Origin: Paenibacillus pini JCM 16418
GTDB lineage: Bacteria; Bacillota; Bacilli; Paenibacillales; Paenibacillaceae
Length of the DNA: 64,000 nucleotides
Assembly (NCBI RefSeq): GCF_000576305.1
Contig: NZ_BAVZ01000004.1
Coordinates: forward strand, 62,001-126,000
Direction of reading: 5' to 3'
This document shows positions 19,023 through 28,737 of the stretch, one piece after another. Below the pieces are notes generated by a model. The model searched no databases. It was not told the DNA's origin and was given only the letters and a program-made list of their open reading frames with translations. Numbering within the stretch: position 1 is the stretch's first letter; every line of letters starts with the position of its first letter. Position numbers and translations under genes: made by a program.

Positions 19023-19028
19023 TCGACC

Positions 19029-20228
19029 TCACTCCTTTCCCGTTGTGATCGACCTTCCTTTCCATTGTACCTTACGGCGAAAGAACGTCTGAATCGCAGA
19101 CTGCACGAAAATGACAATGAATACAAGCAGTGGTAAAGGAAATAAAAGCGCTGTTAATGTACGGAAGCTGCCCGAACGACAGAACAGTAAGTATAACTGA
19201 ATAGCATATAGTACATATAGTACCGACCCAGCAATAAGAGTCGGTGGACCAAAATTAGACATGATACCGATCCATTGCGTTACAGAGGAAACCGCTCCTG
19301 CAATCCATAGAATCACCAGCATGAGACGAATCCAAGAGGTTGTTGATGCCCCCGATGCGAAGCTCTTACTCCAGCCTGCAATTAAACTACGGAACCCATC
19401 TGGATACATTCTAAAATTCACTGTATCTGCTCCCGTATAATTTCTCACTACATAACCCGCTTTCGAAAAAGCAAGCCCCAGCGCATAGTTCTCAAGGATG
19501 CGGCCGCGAATCGCTTCATGTCCCCCGACTTGGAAGTAATCTAGCTTGCTACAAGCTATACATGGGCCAAAAGCTCCTGAGATTGTAGGTTTCGTTGTAT
19601 GTCTATACGGGTCTTCTGATCTTTCGTTACTTTGTGCCCTCGTCCCTCTTCCCACCCCTGCCAATACGATCACATTGAAAAAGGCTGACATTTGTTCATA
19701 CCAGCGCTTCATTTGATGGTAGGGCTGAACAGATATAAAACCTTTCGTACGTAAGCATGATAACGCAATATTATAGAGACCTTCTGGCTCTAGATACGTA
19801 TCTGCATCCAGAAATACGAGAATGTCTCCCTGTGCAGCTTGTGCACCGCTCCAGCAAGCCCAGCTTTTGCCTAGCCAACCCCGAGGTAGTTCGCCAGGCT
19901 TTACGACTTTAGCGCCCATACGCATGGCCACTGCTCCAGTATTGTCCTGTGAATCGTCATTAGCGACTATAACTTCCACCGGTGTTAGCGTCTGTTCTGC
20001 TAACGAGGCGAGCAACCTTGCTATGTTCTTCTCTTCATTCCGAGCAGGAATAATAATAGAAAGGTTGGGAAGATCACTCTTAGATGCATTCTGTAATTGA
20101 GAATGTAATGTGGCAGCATCGGGTTGTGAAGTAGTACTGCTGTATGAATGGTTATCCAGCTGAACCATTCCTCTCAGAAGGAACCATCCACTAATCCATC
20201 CGACTACAATCCAAATGAAAGTGACCAT
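19029..20228 (-). CDS. crtQ: 4,4'-diaponeurosporenoate glycosyltransferase
   Basis: GT2-family glycosyltransferase, 399 aa, that glucosylates the carotenoid carboxylate. It has an N-terminal membrane segment, the nucleotide-sugar fold (LSIIPARNEEKNIARLLASL; VIVANDDSQDNTGAVA), the DxD motif in LVFLDADTYL, and C-terminal membrane helices (SVLYVLYAIQLYLLFC; LLFPLPLLVFIVIFVQSAI). Its ATG overlaps the stop of the aldehyde dehydrogenase gene by one base (TAATG). Order aldH-crtQ-crtO supports the assignment. Confidence 0.88.
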   Translation of the reverse strand: MVTFIWIVVGWISGWFLLRGMVQLDNHSYSSTTSQPDAATLHSQLQNASKSDLPNLSIIIPARNEEKNIARLLASLAEQTLTPVEVIVANDDSQDNTGAVAMRMGAKVVKPGELPRGWLGKSWACWSGAQAAQGDILVFLDADTYLEPEGLYNIALSCLRTKGFISVQPYHQMKRWYEQMSAFFNVIVLAGVGRGTRAQSNERSEDPYRHTTKPTISGAFGPCIACSKLDYFQVGGHEAIRGRILENYALGLAFSKAGYVVRNYTGADTVNFRMYPDGFRSLIAGWSKSFASGASTTSWIRLMLVILWIAGAVSSVTQWIGIMSNFGPPTLIAGSVLYVLYAIQLYLLFCRSGSFRTLTALLFPLPLLVFIVIFVQSAIQTFFRRKVQWKGRSITTGKE

Positions 20229-21685
20229 TATGTATTGTCCTCCTTCTTCACTCCTCTACCGTAAAGCATGCGTAAACCTTTCTTAATACTTTCAAAAGAA
20301 TCTTGCTTATAAGGATACCAATTGATTTGCTTCGGCTTCCGCCCACTCTTCATCATAATTGCCTTACTTTGACAAAAAGCTAACAAACCCTCCGGACCAT
20401 GCGTCCTGCCAAAGCCACTTTGCTTAACGCCACCAAAAGGCAGATTCATATTGCTAATATGACGCACCACATCGTTGATCGCACAGCTACCCGTCTCAAG
20501 CCTATTGGCTATAGACCTGCCTCTACTCAAATTGGAAGTGAAAATGCTCGCACTCAGCCCATAATCGGATTGATTGGCAAGTGCAATTGCCTCCTCATCG
20601 GTTTCAAAAGCCATGATCGGAAGAAGTGGACCAAATGTTTCTTCCTTCATTAGTTGCATGTCATTCGTAACTCCAGTTAGTACGGTTGGCGGAAATATCG
20701 GTATGATAGCATCAGCTGTTAATCCTCCTGCCTGCACACTAGCACCCTTCAATACGGCATCCTCAAGCTGTTCCTTAACTCTGTGCCAGCCTTCTTCTGT
20801 AGTCATGGCCCCCACATCTGCCCATTCATCTGCACTCTGTGACAAGCTATTCGTTTGAATCACAACATTTCTCACGAATTCGTCATAGATACTCGCATGA
20901 ACATAGACTCTCTCTACACTCACGCAGACCTGTCCACTATGCAGAAAAGCACCCCAAACCGCTGCTCGGGCTGCTCTCTCAATCGAGGCATCATCACATA
21001 CAATCATCGGATCCTTGCCACTTAACTCCATATCACATGGAATGAAATGTGCTGCTGCTCGCTGGAGCACATTTCTTCCTGCTTCCGATCCGCCCGTAAA
21101 GAAGATTTTATCAGGTCTCATTTCAATAAGATGTTCAACGGTTTCTCTTCCGCCCTGAATCACGCTACAGACACCCTTAGGGAATCCGGCTTCTTGCAAC
21201 GTATTGATTAGCTTCGCATTGATTTGTGGCAATTTCTCAGAAGGTTTAAGTAACACAACATTCCCTGCTGCAAGTCCACTAATTACAGGAATAAGTGCTA
21301 ATTGTAGCGGGAAATTCCATGGCGCAATTACACTTAGAACGCCAAAAGGTTCATATGTTCTATATGATTTCGATCCGATAAAGACAAGTGGAGTCCGGAC
21401 TCTGCGTGATCGCAGTATACGAGAAGCATGTTTCTCATAATATGCAATCGCATCTACAGTGGTATATATATCACTCATCAACGCGTCCATTGGGGTCTTG
21501 CCACATTCAATTTTTAATAATTCTATCCACTCGTCCATGTCTCGAATAAGCAGCATTCGGAGTCTGCCGAGGTAATGTAGACGTGCTTTCACAGGCATTG
21601 CTTTCCATGCAGGCAAAGCCTTCCTTGCACAACTCATGATATGATCCAATGCGTACACCCCACCAGCTAACGTTCTGTTTTCCAT
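20228..21685 (-). CDS. aldH: Aldehyde dehydrogenase, probably carotenoid (4,4'-diaponeurosporenal) dehydrogenase
   Basis: 485 aa NAD(P)-dependent aldehyde dehydrogenase. The catalytic Cys is in SGQVCVSVERVYV, the general base Glu in MELSGKDPMIV, and the cofactor-binding segments are VIAPWNFPLQLAL and FFTGGSEAGRNV. A C-terminal hydrophobic/basic extension follows. Because it is coupled to crtQ and crtO it is expected to oxidise the terminal aldehyde of a C30 carotenoid to the acid that CrtQ glycosylates; a general aldehyde dehydrogenase is the alternative. It is divergent from the carotenoid FAD enzyme gene. Confidence 0.85.
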   Translation of the reverse strand: MENRTLAGGVYALDHIMSCARKALPAWKAMPVKARLHYLGRLRMLLIRDMDEWIELLKIECGKTPMDALMSDIYTTVDAIAYYEKHASRILRSRRVRTPLVFIGSKSYRTYEPFGVLSVIAPWNFPLQLALIPVISGLAAGNVVLLKPSEKLPQINAKLINTLQEAGFPKGVCSVIQGGRETVEHLIEMRPDKIFFTGGSEAGRNVLQRAAAHFIPCDMELSGKDPMIVCDDASIERAARAAVWGAFLHSGQVCVSVERVYVHASIYDEFVRNVVIQTNSLSQSADEWADVGAMTTEEGWHRVKEQLEDAVLKGASVQAGGLTADAIIPIFPPTVLTGVTNDMQLMKEETFGPLLPIMAFETDEEAIALANQSDYGLSASIFTSNLSRGRSIANRLETGSCAINDVVRHISNMNLPFGGVKQSGFGRTHGPEGLLAFCQSKAIMMKSGRKPKQINWYPYKQDSFESIKKGLRMLYGRGVKKEDNT

Positions 21686-21818
21686 ATAATTTCCTTATAT
21701 ATTAACCGTAAACGTTTTAAAATACCAGTTATTAGGTAAGTGTAGTGTATATGCTTTGAAACAAAAAGATATATTATAAGAAACGAGTACAAGATTCCTT
21801 TGAGAGGACGTGCACCTT

Positions 21819-23345
21819 ATGAAGAAGAAAATTGTAGTTATTGGTGGAGGGCTAGGCGGTCTATCTTCGGCTATACGTCTCGCTGCGGATGGAAACGAAG
21901 TCATTGTTCTGGAAAAGAATGAACGAGCTGGAGGCAAACTGAATGTTCGCAGTGGGAAAGGTTATTCCTTTGATACGGGTCCCTCCATTCTCACTATGCC
22001 TTGGGTGCTTGAACAACTTTTTTCAAGCGCAGGACGCCGTTTAGAGGATTATATGACGCTGACCCGCGTAGAACCGCAGTGGAGAACATTCTTTGAAAAT
22101 GGTGTATCTCTAGATATCTCAGGAGATTTGCCTGAAATGCTGAAGGGACTTCAAGATATTTCACCAGAAGACGCTCAAGAATTTCTAAGCTACTTGCAAT
22201 ATTGTCAGAAGATGTACGATCTCAACGCAAAAAGCTTCTATAGTAAGAGTTTATCGGGTCTTAGCGATCTGCGTACCCATCACAGCATGAAAGAGTTAAT
22301 GGCTATGGACCCATTCCGTACGATGCACCAAAGCACAAGCCGATTTATACAAAATAAACATTTACGCCAGCTATTTGATTTCTTTATCATGTATATCGGC
22401 TCTTCTCCTTACGCTGCGCCTGCTGTGTTATCCCAATTGGTTTATGTACAAATGGGACTCGGTATTTATTATGTGGAAGGCGGTATGTACAATATTGCTA
22501 AGGGGATGTTAAAACTGCTCGCTGAGCAAGGTGTAGAAGTACGAACGAATGCACCGGTTGCTAGCATCAATACAAAAGGCTCTGTAGCAACAGGAGTTAC
22601 CCTTGAAGATGGTACCGTTATTGATGCGGATTTAATTGTATCTAACCTTGAAGCAATTCCAGCATATCAGACTTTGGTTAAAGAACATTCTGGTTCTGCT
22701 GATACCGTTAAAAAACTGACTAAATATGCACCGACTGTATCTGGTCTTGTTCTGTTACTTGGCGTTGACAAGCAATATGAACAACTCCTTCATCACAATT
22801 TCTTCTTCTCAAGTGATCCTGAAAAAGAGTTCCAGCAAATTTTCGAACAAGGTATTCCTGCGGACGATCCTACGATATACATAGGTGTATCCAGCAAATC
22901 TGATCCTACTCAAGCGCCTGAAGGCAAAGAAAATCTATTCGTACTTACACATGTTCCTCCACTTAAACCTGGTGAGAGCTGGGAGCCCTTGAAAGAAAAG
23001 TATCGCGATAAGGTGCTTACCAAACTTGAAATGATGGGATTGTCTGATTTGCGCTCACACATTGAATTTGAATACACATTTATTCCGGATGATTTGCAGC
23101 GCTTATACGGCTCAAATGGTGGTTCCATTTATGGCGTGGTTACGGATCGGAAGTTAAATAGTGGCTTCAAGATTCCTAGTAAAAGTGATTTGATCGATAA
23201 TCTGTATTTCGTCGGAGGATCGACGCACCCAGGTGGTGGTGTACCTATGGTTACACTCTCTGGTCAACTCACAGCAGATCTGATCAAGGAGCATACCGCT
23301 CGTGATTCCAAAGGTTCCAATTCTTCTTCCGCACCTGCGATGTAG
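21819..23345 (+). CDS. FAD-dependent carotenoid desaturase/oxygenase (CrtN/CrtP family)
   Basis: 508 aa flavoenzyme. ATG 21819 is chosen for GAGAGGA 9 bases upstream. The dinucleotide-binding motif is VVIGGGLGGLSSAIRLAADG at the N-terminus, with the FAD-linked GGKL and DTGPSILTMP segments and the C-terminal GGSTHPGGGVPMVTLSGQ typical of phytoene desaturases. Together with aldH, crtQ and crtO across the divergent 130-bp promoter region, it is probably the terminal oxidase (CrtP role) that makes the aldehyde; sequence alone does not separate it from the desaturase CrtN. No crtM is present in the window. Confidence 0.85.
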   Translation: MKKKIVVIGGGLGGLSSAIRLAADGNEVIVLEKNERAGGKLNVRSGKGYSFDTGPSILTMPWVLEQLFSSAGRRLEDYMTLTRVEPQWRTFFENGVSLDISGDLPEMLKGLQDISPEDAQEFLSYLQYCQKMYDLNAKSFYSKSLSGLSDLRTHHSMKELMAMDPFRTMHQSTSRFIQNKHLRQLFDFFIMYIGSSPYAAPAVLSQLVYVQMGLGIYYVEGGMYNIAKGMLKLLAEQGVEVRTNAPVASINTKGSVATGVTLEDGTVIDADLIVSNLEAIPAYQTLVKEHSGSADTVKKLTKYAPTVSGLVLLLGVDKQYEQLLHHNFFFSSDPEKEFQQIFEQGIPADDPTIYIGVSSKSDPTQAPEGKENLFVLTHVPPLKPGESWEPLKEKYRDKVLTKLEMMGLSDLRSHIEFEYTFIPDDLQRLYGSNGGSIYGVVTDRKLNSGFKIPSKSDLIDNLYFVGGSTHPGGGVPMVTLSGQLTADLIKEHTARDSKGSNSSSAPAM

Positions 23346-23367
23346 AATATCAAAGATATGAATACAG

Positions 23368-23398
23368 AAAGGACCCGAGCATATAGCTCAGGTCCTTC
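23368..23398. terminator. Terminator between the carotenoid enzyme and oxidoreductase genes
   Basis: AAAGGACCCGAGC (23368-23380) pairs with GCTCAGGTCCTT (23386-23397) around an ATATA loop with one bulge; T-rich on the plus side (CTTTC). Confidence 0.8.
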
Positions 23399-23403
23399 TT
23401 TCA

Positions 23404-24405
23404 TTACGAATTTAATTCATCCAGACGTACGGCTCGATGTTCCTGCGCTGATTTATTCGAAGCCTCCATTAATTTAGAAAGCTCAATTGCACATGTAATG
23501 TTCTCTTCTGCTACAGTATCCTGCTGAATATGAGTAATCCACTGCTCGAAAGCACTCTCGCGATTATCTTGTAAGGGTAGTTCTGACCAATCATTCTCAT
23601 ATTCCTTTTTTCTAGTTGTTTGAATGAACAACTTATCATCAGGCGTTCCGAATAGAAGCGTTCCATCCTTACCATGAATTTCGATTGTAAATGGTGAGAA
23701 GTTATTGACAAAACCCGCCTCTACCACTCCGATTGCGCCAGATGAGGTTGAAAGCATAGCTACAGCGTTGTCTTCTACTTCTTTACCTGTAATATAGCCA
23801 AATTGTGCATTAACTTCAACGGGTTCCTGCCCTAAGAACAATCGTGTGAGATACATCGGATGGCATCCAAGATCAATTAATGCTCCACCACAACATTCTT
23901 CTAATCCATAAAAATGGTCCGGTAACCAGCCCTTTGTAGCTCCGTTGTGAGATAAGCGAACACGCACATACGTAATTTCTCCAAGTAATTCTTCTTTCAA
24001 TATATTTTGAATCGATAGTGTATATCCATCATTTAATCTTGGTAGTGATACCGTTAATTTTACGTTATTCTGTTCAATTGACTGTATGATATCAGTGACC
24101 TCACTCAGCGTAGCAGCAATAACTTTCTCGGTGAAAATATGTTTTCCTGCTTGCGCGGCTTTCAACATCACCTGTCTATGCATCGATGTTGGCGAAGCCA
24201 CAATCACAGCATCGATAAGGTCACCATGCAACATTTCATCTATTGAATCGTAAAAGGGTATTCCAAGTTTATCAGCAACTTCTTTACCTCGCGTCGGATT
24301 TTCATCCCAGACAGCAGCAATTTCCGTTTCCGGATGTTCTTGTGCTTGTTTCGTGTAATCCCAGGCATGGACATGCCAATAACTAATCATTCCGATTCTT
24401 ATCAT
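23404..24405 (-). CDS. Gfo/Idh/MocA family NAD(P)-dependent oxidoreductase
   Basis: 333 aa sugar-dehydrogenase-like enzyme. The N-terminal Rossmann segment (IRIGMISYWHVHAWDY) is followed by IVASPTSMHRQVMLKAAQAGKH, the helix segment IFTEKVIAATLSEV (the usual EKP motif is altered to EKV), and the C-terminal domain motif GGALIDLGCHPMYLTRLFL with its conserved His. ATG 24405 follows AAAGGTGG. Substrate unknown, usually a sugar or inositol derivative. Monocistronic by position. Confidence 0.85.
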   Translation of the reverse strand: MIRIGMISYWHVHAWDYTKQAQEHPETEIAAVWDENPTRGKEVADKLGIPFYDSIDEMLHGDLIDAVIVASPTSMHRQVMLKAAQAGKHIFTEKVIAATLSEVTDIIQSIEQNNVKLTVSLPRLNDGYTLSIQNILKEELLGEITYVRVRLSHNGATKGWLPDHFYGLEECCGGALIDLGCHPMYLTRLFLGQEPVEVNAQFGYITGKEVEDNAVAMLSTSSGAIGVVEAGFVNNFSPFTIEIHGKDGTLLFGTPDDKLFIQTTRKKEYENDWSELPLQDNRESAFEQWITHIQQDTVAEENITCAIELSKLMEASNKSAQEHRAVRLDELNS

Positions 24406-24568
24406 ATTCAGTCCACCTTTGTGATTATTATGAAGACATGATGTCGTCCTTAATGTATCACATGAAAAAATGATAATACAGTGTAATTGGGATCATTCAC
24501 ATGATTAACATGATCCAAGCAGGAGATCAACGTAGACGGTACCCAGATCATATTATGTTGATTTCAAA

Positions 24569-24600
24569 AAAATAACCCGCGCTATATGCGCGGGTTATTT
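24569..24600 (-). terminator. Terminator of the MFS efflux gene
   Basis: AAATAACCCGCGC (24570-24582) pairs with GCGCGGGTTATTT (24588-24600), then a T7 run on the minus strand; 40 bases after the stop of the efflux gene. Confidence 0.9.
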
Positions 24601-24639
24601 AAAGATATTTATTTTTAAATGGATGAGTTTAGCTTCACC

Positions 24640-26082
24640 TTAATGTACATCTTTAACATTCACACGCTTAATGAATAATGCAATAACGAAACCAATAATA
24701 GCGACGATCATTCCGAAGATAAATGCGTTCTGCACACCCGCTGTAAGGGCGTCCACCATGTTCGCATTTGGAGTCGATTTCACATACTTCATTTGCCCAG
24801 CAGTCATGATACTTACGGCAAGAGCCGTACCAATGGCACCCGCTACCTGTTGTAGAGTATTCATAATAGCCGTACCGTCTGGATAAAAATGACGTGGTAG
24901 CTGATTCAAACCATTGGTCTGTGCAGGCATCATAATCATGGATATCCCGATCATCAAGCACGTATGAAGAACGATCACAAGGGCAGAAGCTGAGGTAACC
25001 GTAATTTCGGAAAAGAACCAGAGTGCTACTGCAACGACTAGAAATCCAGGGAATACAAGCCATTTCGGACCGTATTTATCGAACAATCGTCCCATAATTG
25101 GCGACATGATACCGTTAATAATACCACCTGGTAACATAAGTAGTCCGGCTGAGAAAGCCGACATCCCAAATCCTTTAATCAAGAACATCGGTAATACCAA
25201 CATTGATGATAGAATGATCATCATACAAATGAAGACCATAAGCACGCCGACAGAGAACATTGGATATTTGAAAGCACGAATGTTAATCATCGGCTGTTTC
25301 ATTTTCAGTTGGCGAATTCCAAATGATAATAACGCTACGATACCGATAATAAGCGATACGATAACTTTGGTGCTCGTCCATCCGCCTTCGCCTTCACCAG
25401 CACTTGAGAAACCAAATACAATTCCTCCGAAACCAAGTGAAGATAGCAGTATCGACAATATATCAATTTTCGGCTTCGTAATCTTCGATACATTCTGCAT
25501 ATACAGAATACCTGATACAAGCGAAATAACTAGGAATGGCAGTGACAACCAGAAGATCCAGTGCCAGCTCAAGTTTTCAATGAGCAAACCTGCAATCGTT
25601 GGTCCTATCGCAGGCGCAACCATGATCACGAGACCAATAATACCCATAGCTGCCCCTCTTTTTTCAGCAGGAAAAATAATTAAGATGGTGTTAAACATAA
25701 GCGGTAACATAATACCTGTTCCGATCGCTTGGACAACACGCGCAAGCAATAATACTTCAAAGCTTGGTGCCAGTGCAGCGATGAGTGTACCTACAATGGA
25801 GAAACTAAGCGCTGTAACGAACAACTGCCGAGTTGTGAACCATTGTAGAAGAAGTCCTGAAATTGGAACCAGAATACCTAATGTAAGCAAGTATCCCGTT
25901 GTTAACCATTGTACTGTTGACGGTGTTATATTGAGAAGCTGCATTAGGTCGCTTAGCGCAACATTCAATGCTGTCTCACTGAACATACCGATGAATCCAC
26001 TGATGAGCAGCGCCACCATGATCGGAATGACTCTAAATTTCTTTTGTTGACTATCTTTTGGTTGATTCATAGTTGCTTCCAC
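24640..26082 (-). CDS. DHA2-family MFS multidrug efflux permease (EmrB/QacA-like)
   Basis: 480 aa with about 14 predicted membrane helices. N-terminal family motif ETALNVALSDLMQLLNI and QWLTTGYLLTLGILVPISGLL, then motif C-like GIIGLVIMVAPAIGPTIAG. A GTG start at 26082 has GGAGG at good spacing; an ATG twelve bases inside has a weaker site. It follows a TetR gene by 41 bases on the same strand, the standard autoregulated efflux operon. Proton-driven drug export is inferred. Confidence 0.88.
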   Translation of the reverse strand: MEATMNQPKDSQQKKFRVIPIMVALLISGFIGMFSETALNVALSDLMQLLNITPSTVQWLTTGYLLTLGILVPISGLLLQWFTTRQLFVTALSFSIVGTLIAALAPSFEVLLLARVVQAIGTGIMLPLMFNTILIIFPAEKRGAAMGIIGLVIMVAPAIGPTIAGLLIENLSWHWIFWLSLPFLVISLVSGILYMQNVSKITKPKIDILSILLSSLGFGGIVFGFSSAGEGEGGWTSTKVIVSLIIGIVALLSFGIRQLKMKQPMINIRAFKYPMFSVGVLMVFICMMIILSSMLVLPMFLIKGFGMSAFSAGLLMLPGGIINGIMSPIMGRLFDKYGPKWLVFPGFLVVAVALWFFSEITVTSASALVIVLHTCLMIGISMIMMPAQTNGLNQLPRHFYPDGTAIMNTLQQVAGAIGTALAVSIMTAGQMKYVKSTPNANMVDALTAGVQNAFIFGMIVAIIGFVIALFIKRVNVKDVH

Positions 26083-26123
26083 TTCTTACATCCTCCATCT
26101 TTATCTCTGTCTATTGTGTTTTC

Positions 26124-26711
26124 TTACCTCTTTACCAGGACATTATTCAATAATATTGTGACATATTTGGACGCCATTAATATGGGCTTCGTATCTTTGA
26201 GCGTTTGAGCATGAATTAATGACCCTTCGATTGACGACAGAATAATCATTGCCGTTTCATCAGCTCGATCAATATCTATTCCCTCTTGTTGTAATCGCTC
26301 AGAAATGATACTTTGCCACTCGTTAAATACTGACTTGCAGGTCTCCCTAAGTAAATTACTGATCGCAGATGTTTCAACCGCCATCCAAAAACTAAAGGGC
26401 ATGAAGCTCTCAAAATTCGATTCTTTTGCATCTGATGCCATGGATTCGATAAACGTTTGTATCGCTTCGGAAGGGTCTTTCACCGCTATAAAAAGCTCTT
26501 TCCATCGCTCTGAAACAAAGTGCTTTGTTCGATTAATGCACTCCATAGCCAGCTCTTCTTTTCCCTCTGGAAAATAATAATATAAAGAACCTTTAGGACA
26601 ATGACTCTCCTTAATAATTTGATTCAAACCCGTTCCGTGATAGCCTTGCATAAAGAATAGCTTAGAAGCTGTATCTAATATAGACTCGCGGGATTTGGGC
26701 TTTTCCGGCAT
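26124..26711 (-). CDS. TetR/AcrR family transcriptional regulator
   Basis: 195 aa. ATG 26711 has AAGGAGG 8 bases upstream. Helix-turn-helix at about residues 8-45 (SRESILDTASKLFFMQGYHGTGLNQIIKES, here cut by my own listing into LFFMQGYHGTGLNQII and CPKGSLYYYFPEGKEEL), the typical TetR pattern, followed by a ligand-binding domain of the LmrA/YxaF type. Upstream the half-site CGGTCTATATAT near 26740 may be part of its operator. Expected to repress itself and the adjoining efflux gene. Confidence 0.88.
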   Translation of the reverse strand: MPEKPKSRESILDTASKLFFMQGYHGTGLNQIIKESHCPKGSLYYYFPEGKEELAMECINRTKHFVSERWKELFIAVKDPSEAIQTFIESMASDAKESNFESFMPFSFWMAVETSAISNLLRETCKSVFNEWQSIISERLQQEGIDIDRADETAMIILSSIEGSLIHAQTLKDTKPILMASKYVTILLNNVLVKR

Positions 26712-26817
26712 GCCGACCACCTCCTTTGATTATAACAATCGGTCTATATATTATACGTTATAGAGCAAATGTATTGTCAAGATATTTATATTGACAGTTT
26801 TTTGCTTAAAGACAGAA

Positions 26818-26838
26818 ACAGCCCCTTATGGGGGCTGT
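26818..26838 (-). terminator. Hairpin after the sigma/propeller operon
   Basis: ACAGCCCC (26818-26825) pairs with GGGGCTGT (26831-26838); on the minus strand a broken T run (TTTCTGTCTTT) follows. Confidence 0.65.
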
Positions 26839-26854
26839 ACTGTTTATGAGAATT

Positions 26855-28735
26855 TTATTTACTAAAGCCTGTGTCTATTTTATTTTGCTCAGGTAAGTAT
26901 CTGAAGAACACGTCACGCCCATCCAATCTCGCATAAAAGGTCAACTTGCCTTGATCCCAAAAACGAATGTTCACACTCTTTGGTTTCTCTCCCTTAAATT
27001 GATCAGACAATAGCGTTTTCTCTTTCGTATCAAGATTATAAACGACACTTTCTGTATCATATCCTGAGTCCTCAATAGCTATATACTTAAGATCATTATC
27101 TATAATTAATTTTCCTGAACCTCTAAATTCGAGTTGGGAATCCAACGTGGTGAACTGTTTGGTCCTCATATCATATTTCATGACTGACAACTGCCCTTTG
27201 CTCACATTTGTCTGCCCATCCTTGTCATTTGTCTGCCACACCGTAAACCACAACGTTTGGGAAGATTCATGATAGGCAATATTATTCAATATTAGTTTCT
27301 CCCATTTATCCTGCTTTGGATCATCATTAAATTTGAACAGAACCTTTTCGCTACCATTTACAGATAAAGTTACTTTGTCCGCAGATCCATTTATTTCAAT
27401 GTTCTCCTTCTCTTCCATTCCCGAAATCTTATAACCCTTCGTTCCTGCTGTGAGCTTATATCTGGTCTTAATAATCTGATAATATGGTTGTCCGGTATAC
27501 GATAAATAAGTTTCTGCATCGACATATGAATTTTTAGAATCCTGACTCTTATTCGTAATTTTAAAGCCCACCTGACGAGGATTTGTTCCTTTCAAATAAC
27601 CTGGATCATAATTAAAGAAACTGTGTGCATATTGTTCATCACGATATATCAGCGCTTGAATGAAACCCGCTACAATTTGTTCTGGGGTTGCCTGTTCCTC
27701 TTTAAGATCATAGCGAATGACTTCTTTCCATACCTCATTGGTGTGAAAGATTTTATAGACATACAAGCTTCGATCATCATCACTCCACAGTGGCTGTTCA
27801 AATGTATTTAGTGCCTGCTGTTTCCCTTCAATTATATTACCTAGCTGATCCCACGCATCAGATAGCTTATTCTCAGTAACCTGTTGCTTGGTCTTAAAGT
27901 CAGTATCCGCAATCCAAACATCCTCAATAGTGGGATTTCCTTGTTTCTTAATGTAAGCAACGTATGCCCCATCTGCTGAAACGGAAGGGGACTTACCCAG
28001 ATCAAGCACGGTACTGGTTCCCTTTTTCAAATCCTTTAAGATAATATGATCATTGTTCTCATAAATCATTGCTTGTTGTCCTGCAATATAAGAAGGGCTT
28101 ACTCCTTCAGTAATCTGTTGCACTGTTCCCTTGGCAATATTCAGTTCCCAAATCGTTGGACGATCATTCACGGTCTTAACAAAAGCAATTCGTTTACCAT
28201 CAGGTGACCAAGTCGGCGACTGAATTTGATTGTTAGTCACTTGTCCATCAGTCAGCAGTCGTTGATTTTTTTTTAGTTGCAGATCATATGAATACAGATG
28301 GCCATCACTGATATAAACTAACTGGGTGTGATCAAAAGATACGCGTACAAAGCTAATATTACCTGCTACTATTTTTTTGAATTCTCCTTCACCATAAACA
28401 TATAAACCTTTGTTTGGTATCGCGAAATAGAGATTACCTTCACTCGCTGCGAGTGCAGAACTATTCTCTTCACCAAGCTGCTCCGATAGGGAGAATTGAT
28501 TGGAGATATGTAAAGAAGCAGCCGCTACCTTTGGAATTGTTTTGTCTTGAGATAACCACGGAGTAAGAACAAGTACACCTATTAGAATAATGGCAGCTGC
28601 TGTTATCGATCTACGAAAGAGGGGCTTTCTCCGTTTTCTAAAAAAAGATTTTCTTAGCTCTTGCTTTAGCTTTTCATTTATTGGAAGACTTCTTTTGAAA
28701 TGTTCCATCTCTTCATCAAACTGAACATCCTCCAT
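26855..28735 (-). CDS. Membrane-anchored TolB-like beta-propeller protein, putative anti-sigma factor
   Basis: 626 aa. ATG 28735 has GGAGGG 6 bases upstream and lies 2 bases after the stop of an ECF sigma gene. A short cytoplasmic N-terminus (about residues 1-45, with a KRSLPINEKLKQELRKSFF helix) precedes one membrane helix (ITAAAIILIGVLVLTPWL). A long extracellular part follows with WD40/TolB-like propeller blades (SPTWSPDGKRIAFVK; SPSVSADGAYVAYIK). Position and topology fit a sigma-factor partner that senses an outside signal, but no known anti-sigma domain (ZAS, RsgI) is clear; this is inference. Confidence 0.65.
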   Translation of the reverse strand: MEDVQFDEEMEHFKRSLPINEKLKQELRKSFFRKRRKPLFRRSITAAAIILIGVLVLTPWLSQDKTIPKVAAASLHISNQFSLSEQLGEENSSALAASEGNLYFAIPNKGLYVYGEGEFKKIVAGNISFVRVSFDHTQLVYISDGHLYSYDLQLKKNQRLLTDGQVTNNQIQSPTWSPDGKRIAFVKTVNDRPTIWELNIAKGTVQQITEGVSPSYIAGQQAMIYENNDHIILKDLKKGTSTVLDLGKSPSVSADGAYVAYIKKQGNPTIEDVWIADTDFKTKQQVTENKLSDAWDQLGNIIEGKQQALNTFEQPLWSDDDRSLYVYKIFHTNEVWKEVIRYDLKEEQATPEQIVAGFIQALIYRDEQYAHSFFNYDPGYLKGTNPRQVGFKITNKSQDSKNSYVDAETYLSYTGQPYYQIIKTRYKLTAGTKGYKISGMEEKENIEINGSADKVTLSVNGSEKVLFKFNDDPKQDKWEKLILNNIAYHESSQTLWFTVWQTNDKDGQTNVSKGQLSVMKYDMRTKQFTTLDSQLEFRGSGKLIIDNDLKYIAIEDSGYDTESVVYNLDTKEKTLLSDQFKGEKPKSVNIRFWDQGKLTFYARLDGRDVFFRYLPEQNKIDTGFSK

Positions 28736-28737
28736 CG

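Noticed and set aside
21706..21719. CGTAAACGTTTTAA upstream of aldH as a cre site
   Set aside because: Two mismatches in AT-rich DNA and no link of carotenoid genes to CcpA; not called.
25106..26050. Long plus-strand open frame of 314 codons
   Set aside because: It is antisense to a clear DHA2 efflux gene, has no ribosome site and an unnatural composition (Ile/Pro/Asn rich).
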